Shown here piece after piece: positions 36,129 through 45,899 of a stretch of DNA of 64,000 nucleotides. Source of the stretch: Bacteroidales bacterium (lineage in GTDB: Bacteria; Bacteroidota; Bacteroidia; Bacteroidales; Muribaculaceae); NCBI GenBank assembly GCA_015061005.1, contig SUXJ01000002.1, positions 62,001 to 126,000 on the forward strand, read 5' to 3'. A program made the position numbers and the translations under genes. Position 1 is the stretch's first letter, and each line of letters begins with the position of its first letter. The notes under the pieces were generated by a model, which worked only from the letters and a program-made list of their open reading frames with translations, did not search any database and was not told where the DNA came from.

Positions 36129-37085
36129 TTAAGATATGGTATTAATAACTACAATAAGACTACTAAGACCGATTAGAATCCAAAGCAAAACAGCCAAAAC
36201 AAGGGGCTTAATGCCTACAGACTTAATGTTTTTAATTGATAATGAAGCTCCTATCATGAATAAAGTTAGAGCCATTCCTTTTTTTGCCCAGTAAGCGACG
36301 TTGGACGTAAGTATTGTAGGAAGTGGTATATATGTATTTATCAAAATAGCCGCTATAAATATAAATATGAACCAAGGAATTGAAATTTTAGATGAATTAT
36401 CTTTAAACGCAAACATCGTAACCACAGCTAAGGGAATTATCCATAATGCGCGAGTAAGTTTCACCAGAGTAGCAGTTTGCAGTGCAACGTCTCCGTACGA
36501 ATCTGATGCACCGACAACTGATGATGTGTCATGAATTGCTATAGCCGCCCATGTGCCGAATTGAGTCTCAGACATGTTCATAATATGACCTAAAGGCGGA
36601 AATATGAAAAGAGCAAGTGCATTGAGTAAAAAGATTACACCAAGTGATACTGCCATTTCGTTGTCGTTGGCTTTAATAACAGGACCAACAGCTGCAATTG
36701 CCGAGCCTCCACAAATTGCGGTGCCCGAAGCAAGCAAATATGCTGTTTTCCGGTCAACGTGAAGCCAATATCCTAACGCAACCCCAATTAACATAACTCC
36801 GATTACGGAAATCAGGGTAAACGTCATGCCATCGGCTCCTGATTTTAATGATTCGTGCAGATTCATAGTGAAACCATATCCAACGATTGCCACTTGAAGG
36901 AGATACTTAGAAGTTTTTTTGTTAAATCTTGGATATGGATTCTTAAAGATTATTGCAAATAACAATCCGAGCAGTAATGAAATGGCTGGAGAGATTAACT
37001 CGGAATAGTTTGATATTTTACTTATGGGTAGTAAAACTATAATTACAAGAATTGTATAAATGTATTTCCCCATAGATGTTTTCAT
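36129..37085 (-). CDS. YeiH/PSE (UPF0324) family inner-membrane transporter
   Basis: Membrane protein of 318 residues with about ten helices, matching the YeiH 'putative sulfate exporter' family. The diagnostic ASGTAICGGSAIAAVGPVIKA segment is near 118-138, and AAIAIHDTSSVVGAS near 182-196. The ATG overlaps the lysA stop by 4 bases, so it is translated with lysA. The transported solute is not established for the family. Confidence 0.82.
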   Translation of the reverse strand: MKTSMGKYIYTILVIIVLLPISKISNYSELISPAISLLLGLLFAIIFKNPYPRFNKKTSKYLLQVAIVGYGFTMNLHESLKSGADGMTFTLISVIGVMLIGVALGYWLHVDRKTAYLLASGTAICGGSAIAAVGPVIKANDNEMAVSLGVIFLLNALALFIFPPLGHIMNMSETQFGTWAAIAIHDTSSVVGASDSYGDVALQTATLVKLTRALWIIPLAVVTMFAFKDNSSKISIPWFIFIFIAAILINTYIPLPTILTSNVAYWAKKGMALTLFMIGASLSIKNIKSVGIKPLVLAVLLWILIGLSSLIVVINTIS

Positions 37086-38221
37086 GAGAATATTGGCGGA
37101 TTAAGTTTTCTGAGATTATAGTTTGATGCCATAGTTTCCCCGTATGCTCCGGCGGAGCGAAATGCGATTATATCACCTCGTTGAGTTAACGGTAACTTGA
37201 TTTCGTTGCCGAATACATCAGATGATTCACATATAGGACCAACAACATCATAGGTCATCTCAGGAGTGGAATCAGAATTTGCCGATAAATTTTCGATTTG
37301 GTGATATGCTCCATATAATGCGGGCCGCAAAAGTTCACTCATGCCGGCATCTACAATCACAAATTTTTTGCGAATGCCTTCTTTAACATATATGACCCGT
37401 GAAATCAGTGTCCCACACTGTGCAACAATGCTTCGTCCCAATTCGAAATGTAAGGATTGTCCGGTACGTAATTTTAGATTGCGACGAAAGATTGAGAAAT
37501 ATTGCTCAAAGTCGGGAATTGAATCATAATCGGGATCATTATAATTGATTCCGAGTCCGCCTCCAACATTAATCATTTGTAATGATAACTCATTGGCGTA
37601 TAGGTCTTGCAAATCGTTAATGCGATTACATAGTGCTTCGAAAGGCTCAAAATCCAAAATCTGTGAGCCTATGTGAAAATGCAACCCGACAACTTCAATG
37701 TTTTTCAATCGTTGAGCAGCATCAACTACCTGTGGAAGTTGCTCCATACTGATGCCAAACTTGTTTTCTGCAAGTCCGGTTGTAATATAATGATGTGTAT
37801 GTGCATCAATATTGGGGTTTACTCTTATAGCAACATGCGCTGTATGCCCAATTTTTCCGGCAATCTCATCTATGGCTTCAAGTTCGGGTAGAGATTCGCA
37901 GTTGAAGCATCCGATTTTATATTTAAGGGCTAATGCAATTTCTGAATCTGTCTTTCCAACTCCGGCAAACACAATCTTTTCAGGAGCAATACCGGCATCT
38001 ATAGCAGCTTGTACTTCACCTCCACTTACGCAGTCAGCACCAAATCCATTCAGAGCAATACGCTCAAGTATTGTAGGATTTGCATTTGCTTTAATTGCGT
38101 AATGTACCCTATAATCGTGTGCAGCTTCTTTAACCGCATCTATTGTACGTTGAAGAAGAGCCAGGTCATAATAGTAAAAAGGCGTTTCCGCCTTTTTAAA
38201 TTTATCAAGAGGAAAGTTCAT
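37082..38221 (-). CDS. lysA: Diaminopimelate decarboxylase
   Basis: PLP enzyme of 379 residues that decarboxylates meso-diaminopimelate to lysine, the last step of that pathway. The PLP lysine is Lys44 in HYAIKANANP; HFHIGSQI, GGGLGINY and the active-site CESSDVFG segment near the C-terminus are all present. It lies 6 bases after lysC, so first and last steps of the lysine pathway sit together. Confidence 0.96.
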   Translation of the reverse strand: MNFPLDKFKKAETPFYYYDLALLQRTIDAVKEAAHDYRVHYAIKANANPTILERIALNGFGADCVSGGEVQAAIDAGIAPEKIVFAGVGKTDSEIALALKYKIGCFNCESLPELEAIDEIAGKIGHTAHVAIRVNPNIDAHTHHYITTGLAENKFGISMEQLPQVVDAAQRLKNIEVVGLHFHIGSQILDFEPFEALCNRINDLQDLYANELSLQMINVGGGLGINYNDPDYDSIPDFEQYFSIFRRNLKLRTGQSLHFELGRSIVAQCGTLISRVIYVKEGIRKKFVIVDAGMSELLRPALYGAYHQIENLSANSDSTPEMTYDVVGPICESSDVFGNEIKLPLTQRGDIIAFRSAGAYGETMASNYNLRKLNPPIFS

Positions 38222-38227
38222 TATTGT

Positions 38228-39544
38228 TTACGAATTGAAAAGGTTTTGCTGTAGGAGGTTTAGGGCTTTAACCTTGTCGGATTGCTTTACCAAAATTGAA
38301 ATGTTATAATTGCTTCCACCATAGGATATCATTCTAATGGGGATATCTCCAAGTGCATTAAGCACTTTGGTTTCAAATCCGCAATTATGCCATTCGAGGT
38401 CGCCAACGATGCAAATAATAGCCATATCGTTGTCAACTGTAACAGTACCAAACTTCTTCAAATCATCAAGTATATGATGTAGGTTTCGTTCATTATCGAT
38501 AGTAACTGAGACTCCAACCTCTGACGTGGTTATCATATCAATAGATGTCTGGTAACTTTCAAAAATTTCAAACACCTTGCGTAAGAATCCATATGCTAAT
38601 AGCATTCTACCGCTCTTAATCTTAATAGCTGTGATATTATCCTTTGCGGCAATTGCTTTAATAGTGTGATTAGGAGAGCAATTATAAATGAGAGTACCTT
38701 TAGCCTCAGGTTGCATCGTGTTGAGCAATCTGACCGGAATATTGTTTAATTTAGCTGGTAATACGCATGTCGGGTGCAATATCTTAGCTCCGAAATAGGC
38801 CAACTCAGCAGCTTCTTCAAAATGCAGCTCAGCAACAGGAGTTGTTCCTTCAACAAAGCGAGGGTCATTGTTGTGCATTCCATCAATATCGGTCCAAATT
38901 TCAATTTCCTCAGCCCCTACTGCTGCGCCAATAAGTGACGCTGTGTAGTCACTGCCACCTCGCTGCAGATTATCCACCTCTCCATACGCGTTACGACATA
39001 TGAAACCCTGCGTAATATACAATTGAGCATCGTCATGTTTTTCTAGTAATGCAGTTAATCGGGCGCGAATGTACTGAGGGTCGGGCTCATTATTCTTATC
39101 TGTTCGCATGAAATCAAGTGCGGGTATTAGAGCGGAATTAACGCCTTGCTCATGCAAATATAGGTTCATCAGTGCTGTGCTCAGCAATTCACCTTGTGCA
39201 AGTATTTCTTTCTCTTCAAATAAGGTGAATATATCCTTTGACAATGAACGGATATAATTGAAAATGGCCTTAACCTCTCTGCGCGCATTTTCTTTTGCTT
39301 CTTCTGTAGAGAATAGCTCATTGATTACGCCCTGATATTTTACCTCCAACTGATTGACAATCTCTTTGGCACCATCTACGTTCTTCTTATACAAGTAGTC
39401 AGAAATCTCAACAAGAGTGTTGGTAGTACCTGACATTGCTGAAAGTACAATGATGTTCCGTCCTCGATTCGTTACTAATCGAGCCACGTCTTTCATTCTC
39501 AAAGGAGTACCGACGGAGGTTCCGCCAAATTTCATTACTTTCAT
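38228..39544 (-). CDS. lysC: Aspartate kinase
   Basis: Phosphorylates aspartate to start Lys/Thr/Met synthesis. At 438 residues it has KFGGTSVG at 5-12, the GFICRN and RGGSDYTASL substrate segments, and two C-terminal ACT domains (about 300-438) for feedback control, which make it monofunctional. Followed by lysA after 6 bases; lysine is the likely feedback effector, by inference. No lysine riboswitch is visible in the short 43-base gap upstream. Confidence 0.95.
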   Translation of the reverse strand: MKVMKFGGTSVGTPLRMKDVARLVTNRGRNIIVLSAMSGTTNTLVEISDYLYKKNVDGAKEIVNQLEVKYQGVINELFSTEEAKENARREVKAIFNYIRSLSKDIFTLFEEKEILAQGELLSTALMNLYLHEQGVNSALIPALDFMRTDKNNEPDPQYIRARLTALLEKHDDAQLYITQGFICRNAYGEVDNLQRGGSDYTASLIGAAVGAEEIEIWTDIDGMHNNDPRFVEGTTPVAELHFEEAAELAYFGAKILHPTCVLPAKLNNIPVRLLNTMQPEAKGTLIYNCSPNHTIKAIAAKDNITAIKIKSGRMLLAYGFLRKVFEIFESYQTSIDMITTSEVGVSVTIDNERNLHHILDDLKKFGTVTVDNDMAIICIVGDLEWHNCGFETKVLNALGDIPIRMISYGGSNYNISILVKQSDKVKALNLLQQNLFNS

Positions 39545-39587
39545 TTGTCTGTCTGAGTGATTATTGTTTAATGTAATTTTCTAAAAA

Positions 39588-40259
39588 TTATAAGGCAGTC
39601 AATTGCTTATTTTCACATTTATATATTTTTGCGGGGAATGATTCTGTGAAGCTGAGATTGTGAGTCGCCATTATAACGGCGGCTCCTTGTTCGGATGCAA
39701 TTTTATGTAACATTTCGACTATCTGAACTGCAGTTTCAGGGTCAAGATTGCCGGTTGGCTCGTCTGCTAAAATTAGTTCAGGATCATTTAAGAGTGCACG
39801 AGCTATCGCAATTCGCTGCTGTTCACCACCGGATAACTCATGAGGCATCTTATATGATTTTTTTAGCATTCCGACTTGAGTCAGAACTTTGATTATCCTC
39901 TCTTCCTTTTGAACTTTATCCTTCCAACCGGTAGCATTCAATACAAACATCAGATTCTCATGAACTGTTCGATCTGTTAGTAGTTGAAAGTCTTGAAAAA
40001 CAATGCCAATTCTCCTGCGCAGAAGGTGAATTTTACGAGCTTTAATCTTTCGCAAGTCAAATTCAAAAACTGCTGCTGACCCACTTTCAATCGGAACTTC
40101 GGCATACATGGTTTTAAGCAATGATGATTTACCGCTGCCAACTTTGCCAATGAAATATACAAATTCTCCGGAGTGAAGTGTGAAGTCAACATGCTTCAGC
40201 ACAACGAGCTCTTTTCTCAGAATTTCTACATCGGAATATTGTATAATTGTATTATCCAT
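39588..40259 (-). CDS. FtsE-like ABC transporter ATP-binding protein
   Basis: ATPase of 223 residues. Walker [10 protein letters not shown] at 38-46, Q-loop VFQDFQLL, signature [10 protein letters not shown], Walker [13 protein letters not shown] and switch His in ATHNLSF. The closest match by pattern is FtsE, which with FtsX controls peptidoglycan hydrolases at the division site; other MacB-type ATPases look similar. No ftsX-like permease gene is adjacent: recQ is 3 bases upstream and lysC downstream. Calling it ftsE is therefore tentative. Confidence 0.78.
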   Translation of the reverse strand: MDNTIIQYSDVEILRKELVVLKHVDFTLHSGEFVYFIGKVGSGKSSLLKTMYAEVPIESGSAAVFEFDLRKIKARKIHLLRRRIGIVFQDFQLLTDRTVHENLMFVLNATGWKDKVQKEERIIKVLTQVGMLKKSYKMPHELSGGEQQRIAIARALLNDPELILADEPTGNLDPETAVQIVEMLHKIASEQGAAVIMATHNLSFTESFPAKIYKCENKQLTAL

Positions 40260-40262
40260 ATT

Positions 40263-42449
40263 TTAGTTTCCGAATTCAGATAGGAATTTTATGCGTACCA
40301 AGCGAATTTCATTTTCACTATAATCATCGCCAAGGACTTCAATTGCTTGTTTAACGTCACCTGTTTCACTTTCATTCTTGAAATAATCATATATTTCATC
40401 TTGTATATCAGGATCTATCTCTGCATCGATATAGTAGTTTATGTTGAGTTTCGTTCCCGAATATACAATTGCTTCAATTTCATCAAGAATTTCACCAAAG
40501 GTCAAGTCTTTTGAAGCGGCAAGTTCATCAAGGGGTATCTTACGGTCAATTCCTTGAATAATAGCAATTTTCTGTTTTGATTTATTGGGGACCATTCGAA
40601 CTCTCAGGTCCTCCGGTCTTTCTATTTCATTTTCCTCGACATGCGCCCGGATAACAGCCAGAAACTCTTGGCCAAAACGTTTTGCTTTTCCTTGGCCAAC
40701 TCCGGTAATGTTTTGCAACTCTTCCATTGTTATAGGATATGTCGTTGCCATTTGTTCTAATGATGGATCCTGAAATATTACGTATGTGGGCAATTGATGC
40801 TGCTTGGCAATTTTTTTTCTAAGATCTTTCAAAATTGAAAATAATTCAGGGTCAACTGCTGCAGTTCCGCTTGCTTTAAAGGCGGTATCATCAGGTTCAT
40901 CATCAATGAATTCGTTGTCTTTTACAATCTTAAAGGATTTCGGATGCTTAATAAAATCATGTCCTTGGGGTTGGACCTTGAGTACACCGAAATTCTCAAT
41001 GTCTCTACTTAGATAGCCGGCTATAACCGCTTGCCGTACCACGGTATTCAATGTGCGAGCATCGCTATTTTCTAAACAACCGAATTGCTCCAATTCCTCG
41101 TGATTATAGGCTTTAACATTTGCGGTCTTCTTTCCGAGCAATATATCAATGATTTGCTCTGATTTAAATTTTTCCTTAAGAGTTGTAACAACTTCTATAA
41201 TTGCGGATAATTCTTCCTTAGCTTCCACTTGTGTTTTAGGATTTAAGCAGTTATCGCAATTACCACAGTTGCAGTTGGTATAGTTTTCACCGAAGTAATG
41301 TAACAGGGTTTTGCGACGACATACAGACGATTCGGCATAACTCGCTGTTTCAGTAAGCAGTTGCCTTCCTATTTCTTGTTCTGCCAATGGCTTTCCTTGC
41401 ATAAATTTTTCCATTTTACGCAAATCCTTTGCAGAATAAAATGTTATGCATTGCCCTTCTCCGCCATCACGTCCGGCCCTTCCCGTTTCTTGATAGTAGC
41501 CTTCAAGTGATTTCGGCATATCGTAATGAATCACGAATCTGACATCAGGTTTATCAATTCCCATTCCAAAGGCAATGGTCGCGACTATAACGTCAACATC
41601 CTCCATGAGGAATGCATCTTGGTTGTCAGATCGTGTCGCAGAATCCATACCGGCATGATATGCACGAGCTTTGATGTTGTTGACAACCAAGAGCTCTGCA
41701 AGTTCTTCTACTTTCTTACGAGCGAGGCAATAAATTATGCCGCTTTTGTCTTCGTTATTTTTTATATATTTAATAATTTCACGGTCAATATTTTCAGTCT
41801 TCGGACGTATCTCATAGTAGAGATTTTCACGATTGAATGAAGATTTGAACACGCGTGCATTTGTCATCCCAAGATTCTTTTGAATATCATGTTGAACCTT
41901 CGGGGTGGCTGTTGCAGTTAATGCTATTACAGGGCGAACGCCTAATTGGTTAATTATAGGGCGTATGCGTCGATATTCCGGGCGGAAGTCATGCCCCCAC
42001 TCAGAGATACAATGAGCCTCGTCAATAGCATATAAAGATATTTTTACAGACTTTAGAAATTCAATGTTTTCTTCTTTAGTAAGTTGTTCGGGCGCTACAT
42101 AAAGTAATTTTGTTCTTCCGGACACAATGTCTTCTTTTACTTCATCGATAGCAGCTCGAGTCAGAGATGAATTTAAGAAGTGAGCCACACCATCATCCTC
42201 ACTGAAATTACGCATCGCATCAACCTGATTCTTCATTAATGCTATCAAAGGAGAAATAACAATAGCCACACCATCCATTATGAGCGAAGGTAATTGATAG
42301 CATAATGATTTTCCACCTCCGGTAGGCATCAATACAAAGACATCCTCTCCATTGAGAAGAGCAGAGATGATTTTCTCCTGATTGCCCTTAAAGGTGTCAA
42401 ATCCGAAGTGAGATTTTAAAGCTTCAACAAGTTCGGTGTGGTTGGCCAT
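40263..42449 (-). CDS. recQ: ATP-dependent DNA helicase RecQ
   Basis: 3'-5' superfamily 2 helicase of 728 residues for recombination and repair. Walker A MPTGGGKSLCYQLP near 40-53, DEAH box in YAIDEAHCISEWGHDFRPEY, helicase C-terminal motif GYYQETGRAGRDG, the zinc cysteines (CRRKTLLHYFGENY then CNCGNCDNC), a winged helix, and an HRDC domain at about 540-610. An extra 110-residue C-terminal tail is acidic. It is packed between clpX and an FtsE-like gene. Confidence 0.95.
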   Translation of the reverse strand: MANHTELVEALKSHFGFDTFKGNQEKIISALLNGEDVFVLMPTGGGKSLCYQLPSLIMDGVAIVISPLIALMKNQVDAMRNFSEDDGVAHFLNSSLTRAAIDEVKEDIVSGRTKLLYVAPEQLTKEENIEFLKSVKISLYAIDEAHCISEWGHDFRPEYRRIRPIINQLGVRPVIALTATATPKVQHDIQKNLGMTNARVFKSSFNRENLYYEIRPKTENIDREIIKYIKNNEDKSGIIYCLARKKVEELAELLVVNNIKARAYHAGMDSATRSDNQDAFLMEDVDVIVATIAFGMGIDKPDVRFVIHYDMPKSLEGYYQETGRAGRDGGEGQCITFYSAKDLRKMEKFMQGKPLAEQEIGRQLLTETASYAESSVCRRKTLLHYFGENYTNCNCGNCDNCLNPKTQVEAKEELSAIIEVVTTLKEKFKSEQIIDILLGKKTANVKAYNHEELEQFGCLENSDARTLNTVVRQAVIAGYLSRDIENFGVLKVQPQGHDFIKHPKSFKIVKDNEFIDDEPDDTAFKASGTAAVDPELFSILKDLRKKIAKQHQLPTYVIFQDPSLEQMATTYPITMEELQNITGVGQGKAKRFGQEFLAVIRAHVEENEIERPEDLRVRMVPNKSKQKIAIIQGIDRKIPLDELAASKDLTFGEILDEIEAIVYSGTKLNINYYIDAEIDPDIQDEIYDYFKNESETGDVKQAIEVLGDDYSENEIRLVRIKFLSEFGN

Positions 42450-42501
42450 AATGAAGATGTTGGTTGTGTGGTGAGGAGATTGGTTATTTGAAGCGTAATT
42501 C

Positions 42502-43761
42502 TTAAACTACAGAGTCTGTTTCAAAATTTGCTTTTCTAATTTGTTCGAGTGCATATTCTCGAGTAATAGTTAACTCAGTTGTACCTGAACCGGGCAAGGA
42601 ATACATTGCATCAACCATAATTGATTCAACGATAGAGCGTAAACCACGTGCACCGAGTTTATACTCAATTGCTTTATCAACTACGAGCTCCAATGCATCA
42701 GAATCAAATTTAAGCTCAACTCCGTCCATCTTCAGCATTTTCTGATATTGACGGGTAATTGCATTCTTTGGCTCAGTCAATACTCGTAGCAACGCATCAC
42801 GATTCAATGGATTGAGGTGAGTGAGAATGGGCAAGCGCCCTATGATTTCCGGTATGAGTCCAAATGATTTTAAATCTTGCGGTGCAACATATTGGAGATA
42901 GTTATCGCGCTGAATTTTTTGTTTATTGGCATCTGTTGAGTAGCCAACAACATGAGTATTTAGTCTTTGTGCAATTTTACGTTCGATACCATCGAATGCA
43001 CCTCCGCAGATAAACAATATGTTTTTAGTATCAACAGGAATCATCTTCTGCTCTGGGTGTTTTCGTCCTCCTTGGGGTGGCACGTTTACTATTGAGCCCT
43101 CAAGCAACTTCAGTAGCCCTTGCTGGACACCCTCACCTGATACGTCTCGAGTTATTGACGGGTTATCTCCTTTCCGAGCAATCTTGTCTATCTCGTCAAT
43201 GAATACAATGCCTCGCTCAGCTTTTGTCACATCATAGTCTGCCGCTTGCAGCAAGCGTGTCAACAAGCTTTCAATATCTTCACCAACATAGCCGGCTTCG
43301 GTTAGAACTGTTGCATCAACTATGGTGAACGGAACATCCAATAATCGAGCAATTGTTTTAGCCAAAAGCGTCTTGCCGGTACCGGTAGGGCCAACTATTA
43401 TGATGTTACTCTTCTCGATATCAACGTCATTTTCAGCAGAGTCATTGAGTTGAGTTAACCTTTTATAGTGATTGTAAACAGCTACTGATAGATACTTTTT
43501 TGCATCATCCTGCCCGATAACATACAGGTTCAGGAAATCGTGTATTTCACGAGGAGTAGGTACTTTATCCATAGTAACTGCATCCTTTCGTGCATTACCC
43601 TTTGATGGCTTATAATCTTCCATCAATTCATTAATTTGATTGATGCAGTCCGTACAGATACATACATTAGTGTCAAGAGGCGATGGCACAAGAGCCGCAT
43701 CCGGCGATGTCGGACCGCCGCAGAATGCACAGGTATGTCCGTATTGTTGCTTTTTGGCCAT
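42502..43761 (-). CDS. clpX: ATP-dependent Clp protease ATP-binding subunit ClpX
   Basis: AAA+ unfoldase of 419 residues that feeds substrates to ClpP. N-terminal C4 zinc domain (CAFCGG and CICTDC), Walker A GPTGTGKT, Walker [10 protein letters not shown], the pore-loop GYVGED, the ClpP-binding loop around '[10 protein letters not shown]' and sensor-2 GARGLR. Encoded 7 bases after clpP in the same orientation, as in most bacteria; the trigger-factor gene that often precedes clpP is not here. Confidence 0.97.
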   Translation of the reverse strand: MAKKQQYGHTCAFCGGPTSPDAALVPSPLDTNVCICTDCINQINELMEDYKPSKGNARKDAVTMDKVPTPREIHDFLNLYVIGQDDAKKYLSVAVYNHYKRLTQLNDSAENDVDIEKSNIIIVGPTGTGKTLLAKTIARLLDVPFTIVDATVLTEAGYVGEDIESLLTRLLQAADYDVTKAERGIVFIDEIDKIARKGDNPSITRDVSGEGVQQGLLKLLEGSIVNVPPQGGRKHPEQKMIPVDTKNILFICGGAFDGIERKIAQRLNTHVVGYSTDANKQKIQRDNYLQYVAPQDLKSFGLIPEIIGRLPILTHLNPLNRDALLRVLTEPKNAITRQYQKMLKMDGVELKFDSDALELVVDKAIEYKLGARGLRSIVESIMVDAMYSLPGSGTTELTITREYALEQIRKANFETDSVV

Positions 43762-43768
43762 TTCCTGA

Positions 43769-44467
43769 TTATTGCTTAGCTTTCAAAAGCACCTTATCAA
43801 TCATTCCATATTCAAGAGCTTCGGCAGAGGTCATCCAATAGTCACGATCACTGTCTCTCTCAACCTTTTCAAGGGGTTGTCCGGAATGGTTTGCGATAAT
43901 GGTATATAATTCATTCTTAAGTTTTAAGATTTCGCGTGCGGTAATTTCAATATCGCTTGCTTGGCCTTGCGCTCCTCCCATAGGCTGGTGAATCATTACG
44001 CGAGAGTGATTAAGCGCAAAGCGTTTGCCTTTAGCTCCTGCCACCAATAAAACAGCCGCCATTGAGGCTGCCATCCCGGTGCAGATTGTTGCAACATCGC
44101 TTGAGATATACTGCATTGTATCATAGATGCCAAGCCCGGCATATACACTGCCGCCGGGAGAATTGATATAAATGCTCACATCCTTTCCGGGATCAGCACT
44201 ATCCAGGTATAGTAGTTGGGCTTGAATGACGTTGGCGGAATAATCGTCAACCTGAGTGCCGAGAAAGATGATTCTGTCCATCATCAAACGAGAAAATACG
44301 TCCATCTGAGCAACATTTAATTGACGTTCTTCAATGATTGTCGGGGATATATAGCTCGATGTGATATTAAGATTTGATTTGGACATATAGCCGTCGAACA
44401 CGTTAGGATTTATACCACAGTGTTTGGTGGCAAAATTTCTAAAATCTTTAGAGTTGAAATCTGTCAT
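43769..44467 (-). CDS. clpP: ATP-dependent Clp protease proteolytic subunit
   Basis: Serine protease of 232 residues forming the 14-mer chamber. The catalytic triad is complete: Ser135 in GMAASM, His160 in MIHQP and Asp209 in SDRDYW. The N-terminus is about 30 residues longer than E. coli ClpP, a propeptide-like stretch rich in polar residues. Operon with clpX. A -7 box TAACTTTG (44502-44509) lies 35 bases upstream of the ATG. Confidence 0.97.
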   Translation of the reverse strand: MTDFNSKDFRNFATKHCGINPNVFDGYMSKSNLNITSSYISPTIIEERQLNVAQMDVFSRLMMDRIIFLGTQVDDYSANVIQAQLLYLDSADPGKDVSIYINSPGGSVYAGLGIYDTMQYISSDVATICTGMAASMAAVLLVAGAKGKRFALNHSRVMIHQPMGGAQGQASDIEITAREILKLKNELYTIIANHSGQPLEKVERDSDRDYWMTSAEALEYGMIDKVLLKAKQ

Positions 44468-44501
44468 AAATATTTATAGTTATTTAATTCAAAAGTATAT
44501 T

Positions 44502-44509
44502 CAAAGTTA
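44502..44509 (-). promoter_or_regulatory. -7 box for clpP-clpX
   Basis: TAACTTTG on the minus strand; the -33 element is not clear. Confidence 0.4.
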
Positions 44510-44542
44510 CGAATATTTTTGATATTTATAAAATTTTCTAAC

Positions 44543-44585
44543 AAAAAAATCCTTGACTTCCCATTAGGAAAGTCAAGGATTTTTA
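44543..44585 (-). terminator. Rho-independent terminator of the gyrA/TPR unit
   Basis: An 18-bp stem with one mismatch (AAAAATCCTTGACTTTCC against its partner), a 7-base loop and a T-run in the minus direction. It lies 20 bases after the TPR gene stop. Confidence 0.85.
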
Positions 44586-44604
44586 AATCAGATATTATGG
44601 ATGA

Positions 44605-45861
44605 TTATTTGAGTTCCAATTCCGCAATGCGATTCATGTTTTCTTCATCGCCAAGGTTATAGTAAATATTCTTCAAAATAGAGAATGCTTGGCGATTGGC
44701 TTCGGGATTAATACTAATGGCTGCTTCAAGTTGCTCTGCTGCTTGTATGAACAGAGGATCAATGTTTTCCGCCTTGAAGAGATTAAACTCGTTTGTTGAC
44801 ATTTCAATTGTTGCAGGATCCTCACTAAGTTTATATGCTTGGTTTGCAATTACGCGACCATAGTTATAACGCGATTCGGCAGATTGAGGGTCAAGTTCAA
44901 CAGACTTCTTATATAATTCTAACGCTTCTGCATTTGCTGCAGCAGCCTCTTCGGGGGTTATATTTTCGTCATTCGTGCGATTCTCAACAAGCACACCTTT
45001 AACATTATATAGCACTGCATTATTGGGATTTGCTTCAAGAGCTTTATTTACGATATCAAATGCCGTGTCATACTGACCGTTCTTAACATATACACTAACA
45101 AGAGTATAAATGTAATTCTGTGTGCCATAGATATTAAAGGCTTCGCTTGCAATTTCTTCCAAAGCTGCCATGTCGCCAAGTTCAGATGCCATAGCCAAAG
45201 CATTGTCATAGGCTACTTCTCCTTGACCAAGTCGAGCGGCTTTAGTGAACGATTTCATAGCTTCAGGCTTCATGTCGGCTTGATATGCAAAGATACCCAT
45301 GTTGTAATAGGTTGTGGCAAGAATAGAGTCAGCAGGAGCTAAAGGTGCGTCTTTGCCCAATTGTGTCATTTGAGGAAGTAATGTAAAGATTTCCCATGCA
45401 CGATATGCATTTTTCAAATCATTAGCTTCATACAAGAAAACACCTGCATCATAAAAGTTATTTGAGCTGGTAGATAGTGTCTTCACGATTTCCTTAGAAT
45501 ACTTTGTTTTTACCTTACCTTTTTCGTTAACAACAGTATCCATAGGCAGAGCTTTCACGTAGTAATCATAACCTTTTACAATTGAAAGACTCATGTTTAC
45601 TTTGTCGGGAATACCACCCTGCTGAAGTAACTCCCAACCGGTTTGCCAGGTCTGAAAAGCATTTTTGCCTGCAAGGAACCAAGTTTTTACATTGTTAGCT
45701 GTAGAGGGGTCTTGCATTGCTCCTTCAAGCAATGATGCGATTCTACTGTGGTCAGGCACTTCAACCTTAAGGCCACGCTCAGCCTCCTTGAGTGCGCTTT
45801 CTTGGGCGAAACTTACGCTTGCCAGACACAGGCCGCAAGCCATTAACAAAAATTTCTTCAT
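44605..45861 (-). CDS. Exported tetratricopeptide-repeat protein
   Basis: Secreted protein of 418 residues with a signal peptide (MKKFLLMACGLCLASVSFAQ). Several TPR units are visible, such as YYNMGIFAYQADMKPEAMKSFTKAARLG, then the pair at about 262-300 (NPNNAVLYNVKGVLVE) and LYKKSVELDPQSAESRYNYGRVI. It ends in a repeat with EAAISINPEANRQAFSILKNIYYNLG. It probably acts as a periplasmic or envelope scaffold; no partner is known. It follows gyrA by 38 bases and is closed by a strong terminator, so it is likely part of that operon. Confidence 0.82.
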   Translation of the reverse strand: MKKFLLMACGLCLASVSFAQESALKEAERGLKVEVPDHSRIASLLEGAMQDPSTANNVKTWFLAGKNAFQTWQTGWELLQQGGIPDKVNMSLSIVKGYDYYVKALPMDTVVNEKGKVKTKYSKEIVKTLSTSSNNFYDAGVFLYEANDLKNAYRAWEIFTLLPQMTQLGKDAPLAPADSILATTYYNMGIFAYQADMKPEAMKSFTKAARLGQGEVAYDNALAMASELGDMAALEEIASEAFNIYGTQNYIYTLVSVYVKNGQYDTAFDIVNKALEANPNNAVLYNVKGVLVENRTNDENITPEEAAAANAEALELYKKSVELDPQSAESRYNYGRVIANQAYKLSEDPATIEMSTNEFNLFKAENIDPLFIQAAEQLEAAISINPEANRQAFSILKNIYYNLGDEENMNRIAELELK

Positions 45862-45899
45862 AATCTCAATTTTTTAGAGAAGTATTATAAATAATGTGT

